From contig JAIXTE010000049.1 of assembly GCA_027484315.1 (NCBI GenBank), positions 1-64,000 of the forward strand: a DNA stretch of 64,000 bases, written 5' to 3'. Source of the DNA: Burkholderiales bacterium (GTDB lineage Bacteria > Pseudomonadota > Gammaproteobacteria > Burkholderiales > Burkholderiaceae_B). How positions within the stretch are numbered: the first letter of the stretch is position 1; every line of letters starts with the position of its first letter. Positions 52,411-61,659 of the stretch are shown one piece after another. The notes under the pieces are model-generated. The model worked only from the letters and a program-made list of their open reading frames with translations, was not told where the DNA came from and did not search any database. The position numbers and the translations under genes were made by a program.

Positions 52411-53211
52411 ATGCCTGAACACGCATCAACCCGCAAACCCGTCGCCTCACCGCCGGCATCCAGAAGATTTTCTGATGCCGCGCGCGATTACGACCACCAC
52501 GCACGGGTGCAAAAGCACGCAGCGCTTCACCTTGTGCAGTGGATGGAGCAAATGCTGCCGGCAGAGTTTGTACCCAAGGCCTGCGTGGATGTGGGTAGCG
52601 GCACCGGGTTTTTAACTGAGCACCTGCTGAACCGTTTCGCAGACAGTGCCGTGCACGCGGTGGATGTGGCACAGGGCATGCTGACCGAATTGAAGCGCAA
52701 ATACCCCACCGAACGCCTGCACACGCACTTGTTGAACGGTGAAGAACTGGCTGTGGAAAATTTGTGGATTCCAAACCATTCCCTGCTGATATCAGGCATG
52801 TGTGCGCAGTGGTTCAACAACCTCGAGGAGGCCATACGCCGCTGGTTGTCCGTGTCCAACACGGTGGCCTTCAGCGTGTTGCTCGATGGTTCGTTCCAGG
52901 CCTGGGACACTGCCCACGGCGACACGGGGCAAACCAGCGGGTTGCGACATTTGCCCTGCGATGAAGAACTGCAAGACATTCTGCATACGCTGGTTGCTGA
53001 AGGCATTGCAGCACGCACTGCAAACCACACCAAGGATTTTCTGGATCATCATCCTGACGGGCTTTCCTTTGCACGTAGCCTGCGCGCCATTGGCGCGGAT
53101 CAACCCCGCATGAACCACACGCCTGTCAATTTGCGCAAAGTGATTTCAGCCTTGGGCGATGGCTGCACCATGAATTATCACGTTGGTTTTTACTTTCTGG
53201 AACGACCGTGA
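52411..53211 (+). CDS. bioC: Malonyl-ACP O-methyltransferase
   Basis: RRFSDAARDYDHHARVQKHAA, CVDVGSGTGFLTEHL. Confidence 0.9.
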   Translation: MPEHASTRKPVASPPASRRFSDAARDYDHHARVQKHAALHLVQWMEQMLPAEFVPKACVDVGSGTGFLTEHLLNRFADSAVHAVDVAQGMLTELKRKYPTERLHTHLLNGEELAVENLWIPNHSLLISGMCAQWFNNLEEAIRRWLSVSNTVAFSVLLDGSFQAWDTAHGDTGQTSGLRHLPCDEELQDILHTLVAEGIAARTANHTKDFLDHHPDGLSFARSLRAIGADQPRMNHTPVNLRKVISALGDGCTMNYHVGFYFLERP

Positions 53212-53837
53212 AACATGTTTTTGTAACTGGAACCGACACCGGCATTGGCAAAACAATCACCAGTGCCTGGCTTTGCCAACATTGGCAAGCAGACTACTGG
53301 AAGCCGGTCCAAAGCGGGCTGGAAGACGGCACGGACAGCGAATTGGTTTCGCGCTTGAGCGGCGCATGCACACACCCTGAAACCTGGCGCCTGACTCAAC
53401 CCCTGTCCCCCCACCGGGCCGCAGATCTGGATGGCGTGAAGATTCAATTGACTGATTTCACGCTCCCACAGGCCGAGCGCCTTGTGGTCGAAGGGGCCGG
53501 GGGGTGCATGGTGCCCCTGAACTGGCGAGACACCATGCTCGACCTGATGAAGCACCTCGACAGCTGTGCTTTGCTGGTGGCCCGCAGCGGGCTTGGCACC
53601 ATCAACCACACCTGCCTGTCGCTCCAGGCCTTGAAAGCCGCTGGCGTGCCTGTATTGGGCGTAGTTATGGCTGCAGACCGGCTGAACCCGCCCAACCCTG
53701 CCAACCGCGAAGCCATTGAGCATTTTGGCGAAGTACCTGTACTGGCAGAATTGCCCTACTTCGAGCACCTGACGACCCAAGCTCTTTCCGAGTTTGCAAT
53801 GCCAGACCGCCTTCAGCGTGCGCTGGACAGCCTGTAA
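53208..53837 (+). CDS. bioD: Dethiobiotin synthetase
   Basis: VFVTGTDTGIGKTITSAWL, VVEGAGGCMVPL. Confidence 0.96.
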   Translation: MKHVFVTGTDTGIGKTITSAWLCQHWQADYWKPVQSGLEDGTDSELVSRLSGACTHPETWRLTQPLSPHRAADLDGVKIQLTDFTLPQAERLVVEGAGGCMVPLNWRDTMLDLMKHLDSCALLVARSGLGTINHTCLSLQALKAAGVPVLGVVMAADRLNPPNPANREAIEHFGEVPVLAELPYFEHLTTQALSEFAMPDRLQRALDSL

Positions 53838-53855
53838 ATTCAGGGCAATACAAGA

Positions 53856-55226
53856 ATGACATCCCTTTCCCACACTGATCTGATTGAACTGGATGCGCAG
53901 TACTGCTGGCACCCCTTCACTCAAATGCAAACTGCGGCTGCCCCGCTGGCTGTTGTGCGTGGGCAAAATGAATTTCTGTTCGATGCCCAAGGCAAGAGGT
54001 ACTTTGATGCAGTGTCTAGCTGGTGGGTCAATATTCATGGCCACAGCCACCCCGCGATTGCGCAAGCGATTGCCAAGCAGGCGACTCAACTTGAACACGT
54101 GATGTTTGCCGGTGTAACCCACCCGCCTGCCGCGCTGCTGGCGCAACAGCTGATTCAACATGCGCCAGCGCCCATGGCCAAGGTGTTCTATTCCGACAAT
54201 GGGTCTACCGCCATTGAAGTGGCCTTGAAAATGGCATTTCAGTATTGGCAAAATCAGGGGGCGCCAAGCAAAAAACGCATCATCGCACTGGAAGGTGGTT
54301 ACCACGGCGACACCTTCGGCGCGATGGCCACCGGCAAGTCCAGTGGATTCTACGACCCCTTTGCGCCTTGGTTGTTCAAGGTGGACTTCATACCCACTGG
54401 CGTTTGCCACTGCACCGAAGAAGCCGCGCTGGCTGCACTGGACCAATTGCTGGAAGACGGTGCAGCCGACATTGCCGCGCTGATACTTGAACCCCTGATT
54501 CAAGGTGCCAGCGGCATGCGTTTCATGCGCCCCGCTTTTGTGGCTGAATTGTGCAAACGCTGCAAAGCGGCTGACGTGCTGGTGATTTTCGACGAAGTGT
54601 TCACAGCCTTCGGCAGAACCGGCACCCTGTTTGCCGCCGAGCAAGTCGCCCTGTTTGGCGGGCAGGCTGACATGATCTGCATTTCCAAGGGACTGACCGG
54701 GGGCTTTATGCCCATGGCTGCCACCTTGACCAGCCAGGCTGTTTATAACGCCTTCCTGAGCGATGAAGTGGGTCGCGCCCTACTGCACGGCCATTCCTAT
54801 ACCGCCAACCCCCTGGGGTGTGCCGCAGCCTTGGCCAGCCTGGCCTTATTCGATGAAAAAACCACTTGGGCGCACATACGCGACATAGAGGCCACCCACC
54901 ACCGCTGGCTACCCACCCTTGCCTGCCACCCCTGGATTGAAAACCCACGTGTGTGCGGCACCGTGGCAGCCTTTGAGCTAAAATCCAGACAAAGTCAGTC
55001 TGGTTCTGCAAGTGACGCAAGTTATGGGTCCAATGCAAGCCAATGGATACGCCAAACCTTTCTGGAACTGGGCATTGTCGTTCGCCCCTTGGGCAGTACA
55101 GTGTACTGGGTGCCGCCTTATTGCACCGCCCCAGACACTCTGGAAAACGCCTACCAGACACTGATGCAAATATTACAATGCTGGGGCAGCCTGACTGCAC
55201 CCGGCCCCGGAAGCGAATTGTTCTGA
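53856..55226 (+). CDS. bioA: Adenosylmethionine-8-amino-7-oxononanoate aminotransferase
   Basis: WHPFTQMQTAAAPLAVVRGQNEFLFDAQGKRYFDAVSSWWVNIHGHSHP. Confidence 0.96.
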   Translation: MTSLSHTDLIELDAQYCWHPFTQMQTAAAPLAVVRGQNEFLFDAQGKRYFDAVSSWWVNIHGHSHPAIAQAIAKQATQLEHVMFAGVTHPPAALLAQQLIQHAPAPMAKVFYSDNGSTAIEVALKMAFQYWQNQGAPSKKRIIALEGGYHGDTFGAMATGKSSGFYDPFAPWLFKVDFIPTGVCHCTEEAALAALDQLLEDGAADIAALILEPLIQGASGMRFMRPAFVAELCKRCKAADVLVIFDEVFTAFGRTGTLFAAEQVALFGGQADMICISKGLTGGFMPMAATLTSQAVYNAFLSDEVGRALLHGHSYTANPLGCAAALASLALFDEKTTWAHIRDIEATHHRWLPTLACHPWIENPRVCGTVAAFELKSRQSQSGSASDASYGSNASQWIRQTFLELGIVVRPLGSTVYWVPPYCTAPDTLENAYQTLMQILQCWGSLTAPGPGSELF

Positions 55227-55235
55227 AGGATGCAC

Positions 55236-56249
55236 ATGGAAAGCCAAATCACCTGGGTAGAGAATAAAAAAGCCAACCCACCCGCAAGCAAGGCCAATGC
55301 AGTAACAGATACCACACGCTGGAGCGTCGAGGCCATTGAGGCTTTGTTCGCGCTACCATTCAACGACTTGATCTTCCGGGCACAACAAGTGCACCGCGAG
55401 AATTTCGATGCCAACACAGTGCAGCTTTCAACACTGCTGTCGATCAAGACCGGCGGTTGCCCCGAGGACTGCGGCTACTGCCCACAATCGGCGAAGTACA
55501 ACACTGGCGTTGAAGCAGAAAAACTGATGCCGATAGACGAGGTGCTCAAGGCTGCCCAAGCCGCCAAAGACAAAGGCGCAACCCGCTTCTGCATGGGTGC
55601 TGCCTGGCGCAGCCCCAAAGACCACCAGGTTGAAGCAGTGGGCGAAATGGTTACCGCCGTGAAAGCCATGGGGCTTGAAACCTGCGTGACACTGGGTATG
55701 TTGAAAGAAAACCAAGCCAAGCAACTGCAGGAAGCCGGGCTTGATTACTACAACCACAACCTGGACACCTCACCCGATTTTTATGGCGACATCATCAGCA
55801 CCCGTACCTACCAGGACCGGCTAGATACGCTGGGCCATGTGCGCGATGCCGGCATCAAAGTGTGTTGCGGCGGCATTGTGGGTTTGGGTGAAACAGTAAC
55901 CCAGCGCGCCGGGCTGATTGCCCAACTGGCCAACATGGCCGAACCGCCTGAAAGCGTGCCCATCAACAATTTGGTGAAAGTAGAAGGCACTCCGCTGGCT
56001 GACAACGCCGAGATTGATCCGCTTGATTTTGTGCGCACCATTGCTGTGGCCCGCATCACAATGCCCGGTAGTTTTGTACGTTTGTCGGCTGGTCGAGAAA
56101 GCATGAATGAGAGTACGCAGGCGCTCTGTTTCCTTGCAGGTGCCAACTCCATTTTCTACGGCGAAAAACTGTTGGTAACAGACAACCCTGAACTGGAACG
56201 CGACACCCGTCTGTTTGAGAAGCTGGGCTTAAAGCGACTTGAGAACTAA
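55236..56249 (+). CDS. bioB: Biotin synthase
   Basis: [32 protein letters not shown]. Confidence 0.97.
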   Translation: MESQITWVENKKANPPASKANAVTDTTRWSVEAIEALFALPFNDLIFRAQQVHRENFDANTVQLSTLLSIKTGGCPEDCGYCPQSAKYNTGVEAEKLMPIDEVLKAAQAAKDKGATRFCMGAAWRSPKDHQVEAVGEMVTAVKAMGLETCVTLGMLKENQAKQLQEAGLDYYNHNLDTSPDFYGDIISTRTYQDRLDTLGHVRDAGIKVCCGGIVGLGETVTQRAGLIAQLANMAEPPESVPINNLVKVEGTPLADNAEIDPLDFVRTIAVARITMPGSFVRLSAGRESMNESTQALCFLAGANSIFYGEKLLVTDNPELERDTRLFEKLGLKRLEN

Positions 56250-56443
56250 TACTCAAAAACCATTGTTTTTAAAAGAAAAACAAAATTCAGTTATTTGATT
56301 TTTTGTTTTAAATCAATGATTTGGCAGCACAAAGCTCACCCTTATGTAGCTTTGTCGCTCACCACTTTGCGCGCATAATTAAACCCTTGAAGGCGAAACA
56401 GCTGAAATTGCCGAAATTGGCTGCTGTTGAAGGGAAGAAGAAC

Positions 56444-56848
56444 ATGAAAAAAGCACTTTTGATTGCCTACATTGCAGCAATGCCCACGTTGGCCAGCGCC
56501 CAAGCTGGCGGTGTTACCTTGAACATTGACAACCAAAGCCCCCTGAGCAAATGGGGCCGCTGGACCAGCGCCGAAAATGGTGGGTTGGGCTATGGCTTCA
56601 AACTGAATCAAGATCGCGGACGCTCTCCTATGAGTGCACAATGGAGTTCTGGTGACTGGGTATTCAAACTGAGCCGCGAAGAAGGCAGCAAACGGCCTGA
56701 TCTGTTTTTTGGTTTGAAAGTGGCTGAAAGTCAACTGCAAACCACATCCTTGGGCTGCATGAGCGACAGCGGCAGCAGTGTTGGACGAAATATCAACCGC
56801 TACAGCAGTACCCTGTGCGGCGTACAACTGGACATGAATTTGCAGTAA
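56444..56848 (+). CDS. Small secreted hypothetical protein
   Basis: MKKALLIAYIAAMPTLASAQA signal peptide; no family recognised; followed by a terminator. Confidence 0.55.
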   Translation: MKKALLIAYIAAMPTLASAQAGGVTLNIDNQSPLSKWGRWTSAENGGLGYGFKLNQDRGRSPMSAQWSSGDWVFKLSREEGSKRPDLFFGLKVAESQLQTTSLGCMSDSGSSVGRNINRYSSTLCGVQLDMNLQ

Positions 56849-56874
56849 CACTGGCATTGGCAGCATGGAAACTG

Positions 56875-56908
56875 AAAAGACCTGAGTAATTTACTCAGGT
56901 CTTTTTTT
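56875..56908 (+). terminator. Rho-independent terminator
   Basis: AAAAGACCTGAGTAATTTACTCAGGTCTTTTTTT. Confidence 0.85.
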
Positions 56909-56940
56909 ATGCGCCATGAAAAATACAGTAGCAGAAATAG

Positions 56941-56967
56941 AAAAAGCCACTCGAAGGTGGCTTTTTC
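56941..56967 (-). terminator. Porin terminator
   Basis: AAAAAGCCACTCGAAGGTGGCTTTTTC. Confidence 0.7.
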
Positions 56968-57004
56968 AAACTTTGAATTCAAACCAGGCTAACCTGGCAT
57001 TGAA

Positions 57005-58174
57005 TTAGAAGTTGTGACGCAGACCAACTACGAAAGAGTCGTCATCTGTCTCAGTAACAACAGCACCACCGCCGTTAGTTTCGCGGGTTGTACGGTTGAA
57101 ACCAACATAGGAGCGGGTACGCTTGCTGAAGTCGTAGTAGTAAGACAGCTGAACCTGTGTGTTTTCAGTTTCAGCAGTGGCTGCGCCACCTTGAACTGGG
57201 AACAATGCAGGTGCTACCAGGGCAGTGGTTGTTGTGCGACCACTGTCAGCTTGAGCATACATCGCTTGCAGACCAGAGTTTGCATTCAATGGCAGCAAAC
57301 CGGAAATAGCGATGTCGGTGTCGCTGTCGCGTGTACCGTAGTATTTGCTCTGACCCATCAAACCAGCCAATTGAAACGCACCGAAGTTGTACTTCGCACC
57401 AAACTGAATCTGAGATTTCAGGTTCAAATCGCTACCTAGTAGAGCGCCAGCTACAGCTACGGGATTCGCCTTGGTCAATGCATCTGTTGCTTCGACACGA
57501 GTGTAGCCGCCACCGAAGGTCAGTGCGCCAATTGTGTAGTCAGCGGCAACAGATGTTTCGCGAACGTTGTTTTCTGCAGAAGCAGTTTGACCTGCACCGG
57601 CATCAGCACCGCCCAAAGCGTGACGAGCAGAAATTTTCACGCCAGCGATTGTGTTTGCGTAACCGATTGAGTTGCTAACGCGTTGTACACGGTTAATAAC
57701 TGCGTCGTTGCCGTTAACAACTGTCAACTGACCAGCGTTGTTGTTCACGTTGAACGTGTAAGCGGAAGCCTGGTTGTACAGGGGGGCTTGTGAATCGTTA
57801 CCACCGTCTTGTGAACCAACAACTACAGTACCAAAGCTGCTTTTCACGCCAAGGTAAGCATGGCGAGTTGACAGAGGACCTGCTGCATTGGCTGCACCGG
57901 AGGCCACGTTGTCTGTATCAACACCGAATTCGTAGGCGAAAATGGCGCTCAAGCCACCGCCCAGGTCTTCAACACCGCGTACACCCAAACGTGAGGAGTA
58001 GTCAGCAATGTTTGTACCGTTGCCGGCGGAAGATGGGTTGGCGTTCTCAACGTCACGTGTGTTGTGTTCTACGGCTTGGTGGATACGACCGTACAAAGTT
58101 ACGTTTGATGAATCAGCAAATACTGGAGCGGCAAATGCCAGACCCAGAGCAGCAGCTACTAGCTTCTTGTTCAT
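57005..58174 (-). CDS. Gram-negative trimeric porin
   Basis: MNKKLVAAALGLAFAAPVFADSSNVTLYGRIHQAVEHNT...FVVGLRHNF. Confidence 0.95.
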   Translation of the reverse strand: MNKKLVAAALGLAFAAPVFADSSNVTLYGRIHQAVEHNTRDVENANPSSAGNGTNIADYSSRLGVRGVEDLGGGLSAIFAYEFGVDTDNVASGAANAAGPLSTRHAYLGVKSSFGTVVVGSQDGGNDSQAPLYNQASAYTFNVNNNAGQLTVVNGNDAVINRVQRVSNSIGYANTIAGVKISARHALGGADAGAGQTASAENNVRETSVAADYTIGALTFGGGYTRVEATDALTKANPVAVAGALLGSDLNLKSQIQFGAKYNFGAFQLAGLMGQSKYYGTRDSDTDIAISGLLPLNANSGLQAMYAQADSGRTTTTALVAPALFPVQGGAATAETENTQVQLSYYYDFSKRTRSYVGFNRTTRETNGGGAVVTETDDDSFVVGLRHNF

Positions 58175-58466
58175 ATTTCACCCTTATTAGTGTTGGTTGA
58201 ATCTTTGCCACCATTTACGGCGGCACGAGAGACAATGTACACGCGGACCCTTGAGGCAACCAACCAAATCCTGTTGCGAGTATCGCAAAACCGTGTTTTT
58301 TGTCGCTGACGTGCAACAGGCAAAACCGATCACAGCATTGGTGGCAGCATATCGGCCACACCTGTGAATGGCCTTGAAAGCCGCAAAAAGCCTTGCGATT
58401 GAATTGCTTGGGAATTTTTGAACCACAGTCTGCATGGCAGCAACCCCCCGCTTTGCAGCAGTCCGT

Positions 58467-59276
58467 TTAACTGTCACTTTTACCCAACAAAAGAAGGGCT
58501 TCGCGCCCCATTTCCTGGCAAATCAGAGTGATGTCGCCTGACATGCTGATCACCCCATCGGCGTAAGCAATCAAGCCCATGGCTTGCGCCTTGTTGATTT
58601 GCAGCCAGTCGGGGTGGGACTGTGCAACTTGCCTTGCATTCAAACGGTTGCCGGTGACAATTGCGGCGATTGTCAGGTGCACATTCCGCCTGAGATTCTC
58701 ACAAGCTTGCACACGCACCCATTGCTGCTCCAAGGTCATATTGGTTTCTTCGTATTCGCTCAACAACACCAGGTACTTTGGCAAGTTTGGTGGACTTTTT
58801 CGATGATGTTGGGTGGCAAATGACAAAGCTTCTGGACCTGCTTGCAAGGTAGGCCGCTGAATGGCAAGGAACCACTCCAGTGGCTTTTGCAGGCAAAGGC
58901 CACCAACACCCAGTCGGCTGAAGTCTTTTTGAAATTCTTTCGCTGTCAATTGGTCAGCCCGTTCATCGCCTGAACACACCGCCACAGCAATGCAATCATC
59001 CAGTTGCAAGCCACGAAGCTTTTTGAACTGATTTCTTTTTTCGAGGTAGAACGACAGTCGTGATTGCGCGGCACGCCGGGACTCGAAACTGCGCAGTGGA
59101 ATGTAGCCAGACACCCGGTTGTCCATTTCGAACACATGCAGGCTTTCGCGCGGGCCAAACAACACCCAGTCAGCATTTGGACGCTCCACTTGCAAATGGC
59201 CCAATGCCGCGCGCGCAGCCAAGGCATTCTCTAGCCCGTTACCAAACCAGAGGCCAATTCGAGGTTTGCCATCCAT
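58467..59276 (-). CDS. Putative glycosyltransferase, GT9/heptosyltransferase-like (divergent)
   Basis: MDGKPRIGLWFGNGLENALAARAALG N-terminus; C-terminal ICQEMGREALLLLG; next to GT4 and GT9 genes. Confidence 0.4.
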   Translation of the reverse strand: MDGKPRIGLWFGNGLENALAARAALGHLQVERPNADWVLFGPRESLHVFEMDNRVSGYIPLRSFESRRAAQSRLSFYLEKRNQFKKLRGLQLDDCIAVAVCSGDERADQLTAKEFQKDFSRLGVGGLCLQKPLEWFLAIQRPTLQAGPEALSFATQHHRKSPPNLPKYLVLLSEYEETNMTLEQQWVRVQACENLRRNVHLTIAAIVTGNRLNARQVAQSHPDWLQINKAQAMGLIAYADGVISMSGDITLICQEMGREALLLLGKSDS

Positions 59277-59289
59277 TAATTGCTTTCCA

Positions 59290-60423
59290 CTAGTCGCGCC
59301 CCAAACGCGGGGTTTGAATGGTGCCGACCAAGCCATTGATGTTGCTTTGCCGGCCAAACTGGGCCACCACGGCCTGCCGGCCTTTTGCAGCCATGTCCCG
59401 CGCCTTGTGTGGCTCGCCAAGAACGGTGGTCAATGCCTCCACCCAGGAATCGAGCGCACCAGGTGCATGGGGAGCCGGGCAAACGTGACCGGTGATGCCA
59501 TTTTCTACGGTTTCGGGCAAACCGCCTACATTGCTGACCACCACGGGTACGCCCAAGCCCAAAGCCTCGATCTGGCTCATGCCCAGGGGTTCGTAGCTTG
59601 ATGGCATTACCAACACGTCGGCACGCTGAATCAAAGGGGCGACCGGGCTCAACATGCCGGGCAGCATCACATGCTTGAGTAAGCCCAGGCGCTTGACTTC
59701 AGTTTCGACGGCTTGGCGGGTTTCGCCCTCCCCGGCTGCTATGTAAAGCAGGTTGGGGAAACGCGGCAACAGGGCTTTCACCACCTGTAACATGAAACTG
59801 TGGCCTTTTTCGACGCGAAACATGGCTGCATGGGCGATTACAGGACGCTGTTGCAGGTCACTCAGGCGGGCATCCAGATCGGCTGGCAGGTCGGTTGTGG
59901 CAGCGGCAGCTATGCGGTCAAAATCGATACCCGGGTAAAGCACACCTATTTTTTCAGGCAGCACGCCGCTGTTTTGCAACAGTTGGTCTTTCAAGGCCTG
60001 GCTGGGCGTGAAAGTCTGGTCAAACATCTGATTGTAGGTAAAGGCTTTCGCGGGGCCAGGTTGGTAAGTGCGCATGCGGATGAGCTGGGGCCGGGGCTTG
60101 AGCAAACCGACCTTGGCCAAGGCATGCACGGTAATTGAACACAAATTGGCATCGTGGCTGCTGTGGCAAACCACTGCCACTGGTTTGTGGCGCCGAACCA
60201 GGTTGGCAAAGCGCAACACACTGGGGGGGTGAATGGCATTTCGAAATGCCACGTATTCAACGTTCAAGCCAAGCTTGTGGGCTTCCTGTGAAATACGGCT
60301 TCCTGCGCGGCACAAAATGTAGGGGGTGTAACCTTTGGCTTTAAGGCCCACGGCCTGCTCAAGCAACTGCAGTTCTTGGCCACCGATATTTTTGGAACTT
60401 TCAGAAAAGAAAATGGTGGTCAT
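59290..60423 (-). CDS. Glycosyltransferase family 4
   Basis: IAHAAMFRVEKGHSFMLQVVKALL, DVLVMPSSYEPLGMSQIEALGLGVPVVVSNVGGLPE. Confidence 0.92.
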   Translation of the reverse strand: MTTIFFSESSKNIGGQELQLLEQAVGLKAKGYTPYILCRAGSRISQEAHKLGLNVEYVAFRNAIHPPSVLRFANLVRRHKPVAVVCHSSHDANLCSITVHALAKVGLLKPRPQLIRMRTYQPGPAKAFTYNQMFDQTFTPSQALKDQLLQNSGVLPEKIGVLYPGIDFDRIAAAATTDLPADLDARLSDLQQRPVIAHAAMFRVEKGHSFMLQVVKALLPRFPNLLYIAAGEGETRQAVETEVKRLGLLKHVMLPGMLSPVAPLIQRADVLVMPSSYEPLGMSQIEALGLGVPVVVSNVGGLPETVENGITGHVCPAPHAPGALDSWVEALTTVLGEPHKARDMAAKGRQAVVAQFGRQSNINGLVGTIQTPRLGRD

Positions 60424-60549
60424 TTTGAGTGGTCGACAGAATTGATTTGAGTCGCGGTCTATATTCGCTTTATATTACGACGCAGTTTAATGCGCCGGCA
60501 CAGACACATGGGCGTGAATTCACTCTAATCCACACTGGACTGAAACACT

Positions 60550-61608
60550 TTGCAAAAAATTCTGGTGATTAAATTACGACACCACGGCGATGTGCTGCTG
60601 ACCACAGCCCTGTACAACGTCCTACACACGCAGTTTCCAAACGCGCAAGTGGATACCCTGATTTACAAGGAAACCACGCCCCTGCTGCAAAATAACCCGC
60701 ACCTGAACCGGGTGCTGTGCATCGACCGCAAATTGAAAGGTTTTGCGCGCCTGAAGGCAGAACTGGGCCTGATATTCAATGTGCGCCACACCGGTTACGA
60801 TGCGGTAATTCATCTGACGGACCAATGGGTTGGCGCACTGCTGGCCCGCTTTTCCAAAGCGCCTGTACGGGTCCAAATGGCCTATGCCAAACGCGACAAA
60901 GCCCTGTGGCACGCCTGCTTCACACACCGTACAGTGCCCCCACCCCGTGGGCAAGCGCACGCTGTGGAACTGAACCTGCTGTGCCTGCAAGCTTTGGGCG
61001 TGAATCCGCGAAGCATACGCGGCGAAATGGTGTTGCGCCCAAGCGCTGAAAACCTGGAAAAAGCAGATCAGTTACTGAGTAAACAAGGAATTAACGGGCC
61101 GTTTGTATTGATACACCCTGCGGCGCGCTGGCCTTTCAAATGCTGGGAAGATGACAAATTCGCGACCGTGGTTGCTCACATTTTGAAGAGTGGCCTGCAG
61201 GTGGTGTTGACTTGCAGCCCTGACCCAGTGGAAGTGGCCATGACGGCTGAAATTGAACGCCTGGCCTGCGAGAAAACCGGAACAGGATCAGGCAAACTGG
61301 TGAATGTGGGTGGCCAGATGAGTCTGCCTCTTCTTGCTGCCTTGCTGAAATTGAGCAAATTTTATGTAGGCGTGGATTCCGCCCCAATGCACATGGCGGC
61401 AGCATTGAATGTGCCGCAGGTGGCCTTGTTTGGTCCCTCGTGGGTGCAGGAATGGCGGCCTTGGTCCGACAAGGCCACGGTGATTTATGCGGGTGATTTT
61501 GGCCCACTGCCCCACCCCGACAGCATCAACACCGACGACACGACCCGTTTGCTGACAGCGATCCCCACCGAAGTGGTGATTCAGGCTGTTGACGAGTTGA
61601 TGAAGTAA
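60550..61608 (+). CDS. Lipopolysaccharide heptosyltransferase family protein (GT9; TTG start)
   Basis: KILVIKLRHHGDVLLTTALYNVL, FYVGVDSAPMHMAAALNVPQVALFGPS. Confidence 0.9.
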   Translation: MQKILVIKLRHHGDVLLTTALYNVLHTQFPNAQVDTLIYKETTPLLQNNPHLNRVLCIDRKLKGFARLKAELGLIFNVRHTGYDAVIHLTDQWVGALLARFSKAPVRVQMAYAKRDKALWHACFTHRTVPPPRGQAHAVELNLLCLQALGVNPRSIRGEMVLRPSAENLEKADQLLSKQGINGPFVLIHPAARWPFKCWEDDKFATVVAHILKSGLQVVLTCSPDPVEVAMTAEIERLACEKTGTGSGKLVNVGGQMSLPLLAALLKLSKFYVGVDSAPMHMAAALNVPQVALFGPSWVQEWRPWSDKATVIYAGDFGPLPHPDSINTDDTTRLLTAIPTEVVIQAVDELMK

Positions 61609-61659
61609 ACCTGAGTGGCGTGGGTTTAGTCCCCATTATTTGCCGATCTGTTTGCAGAA

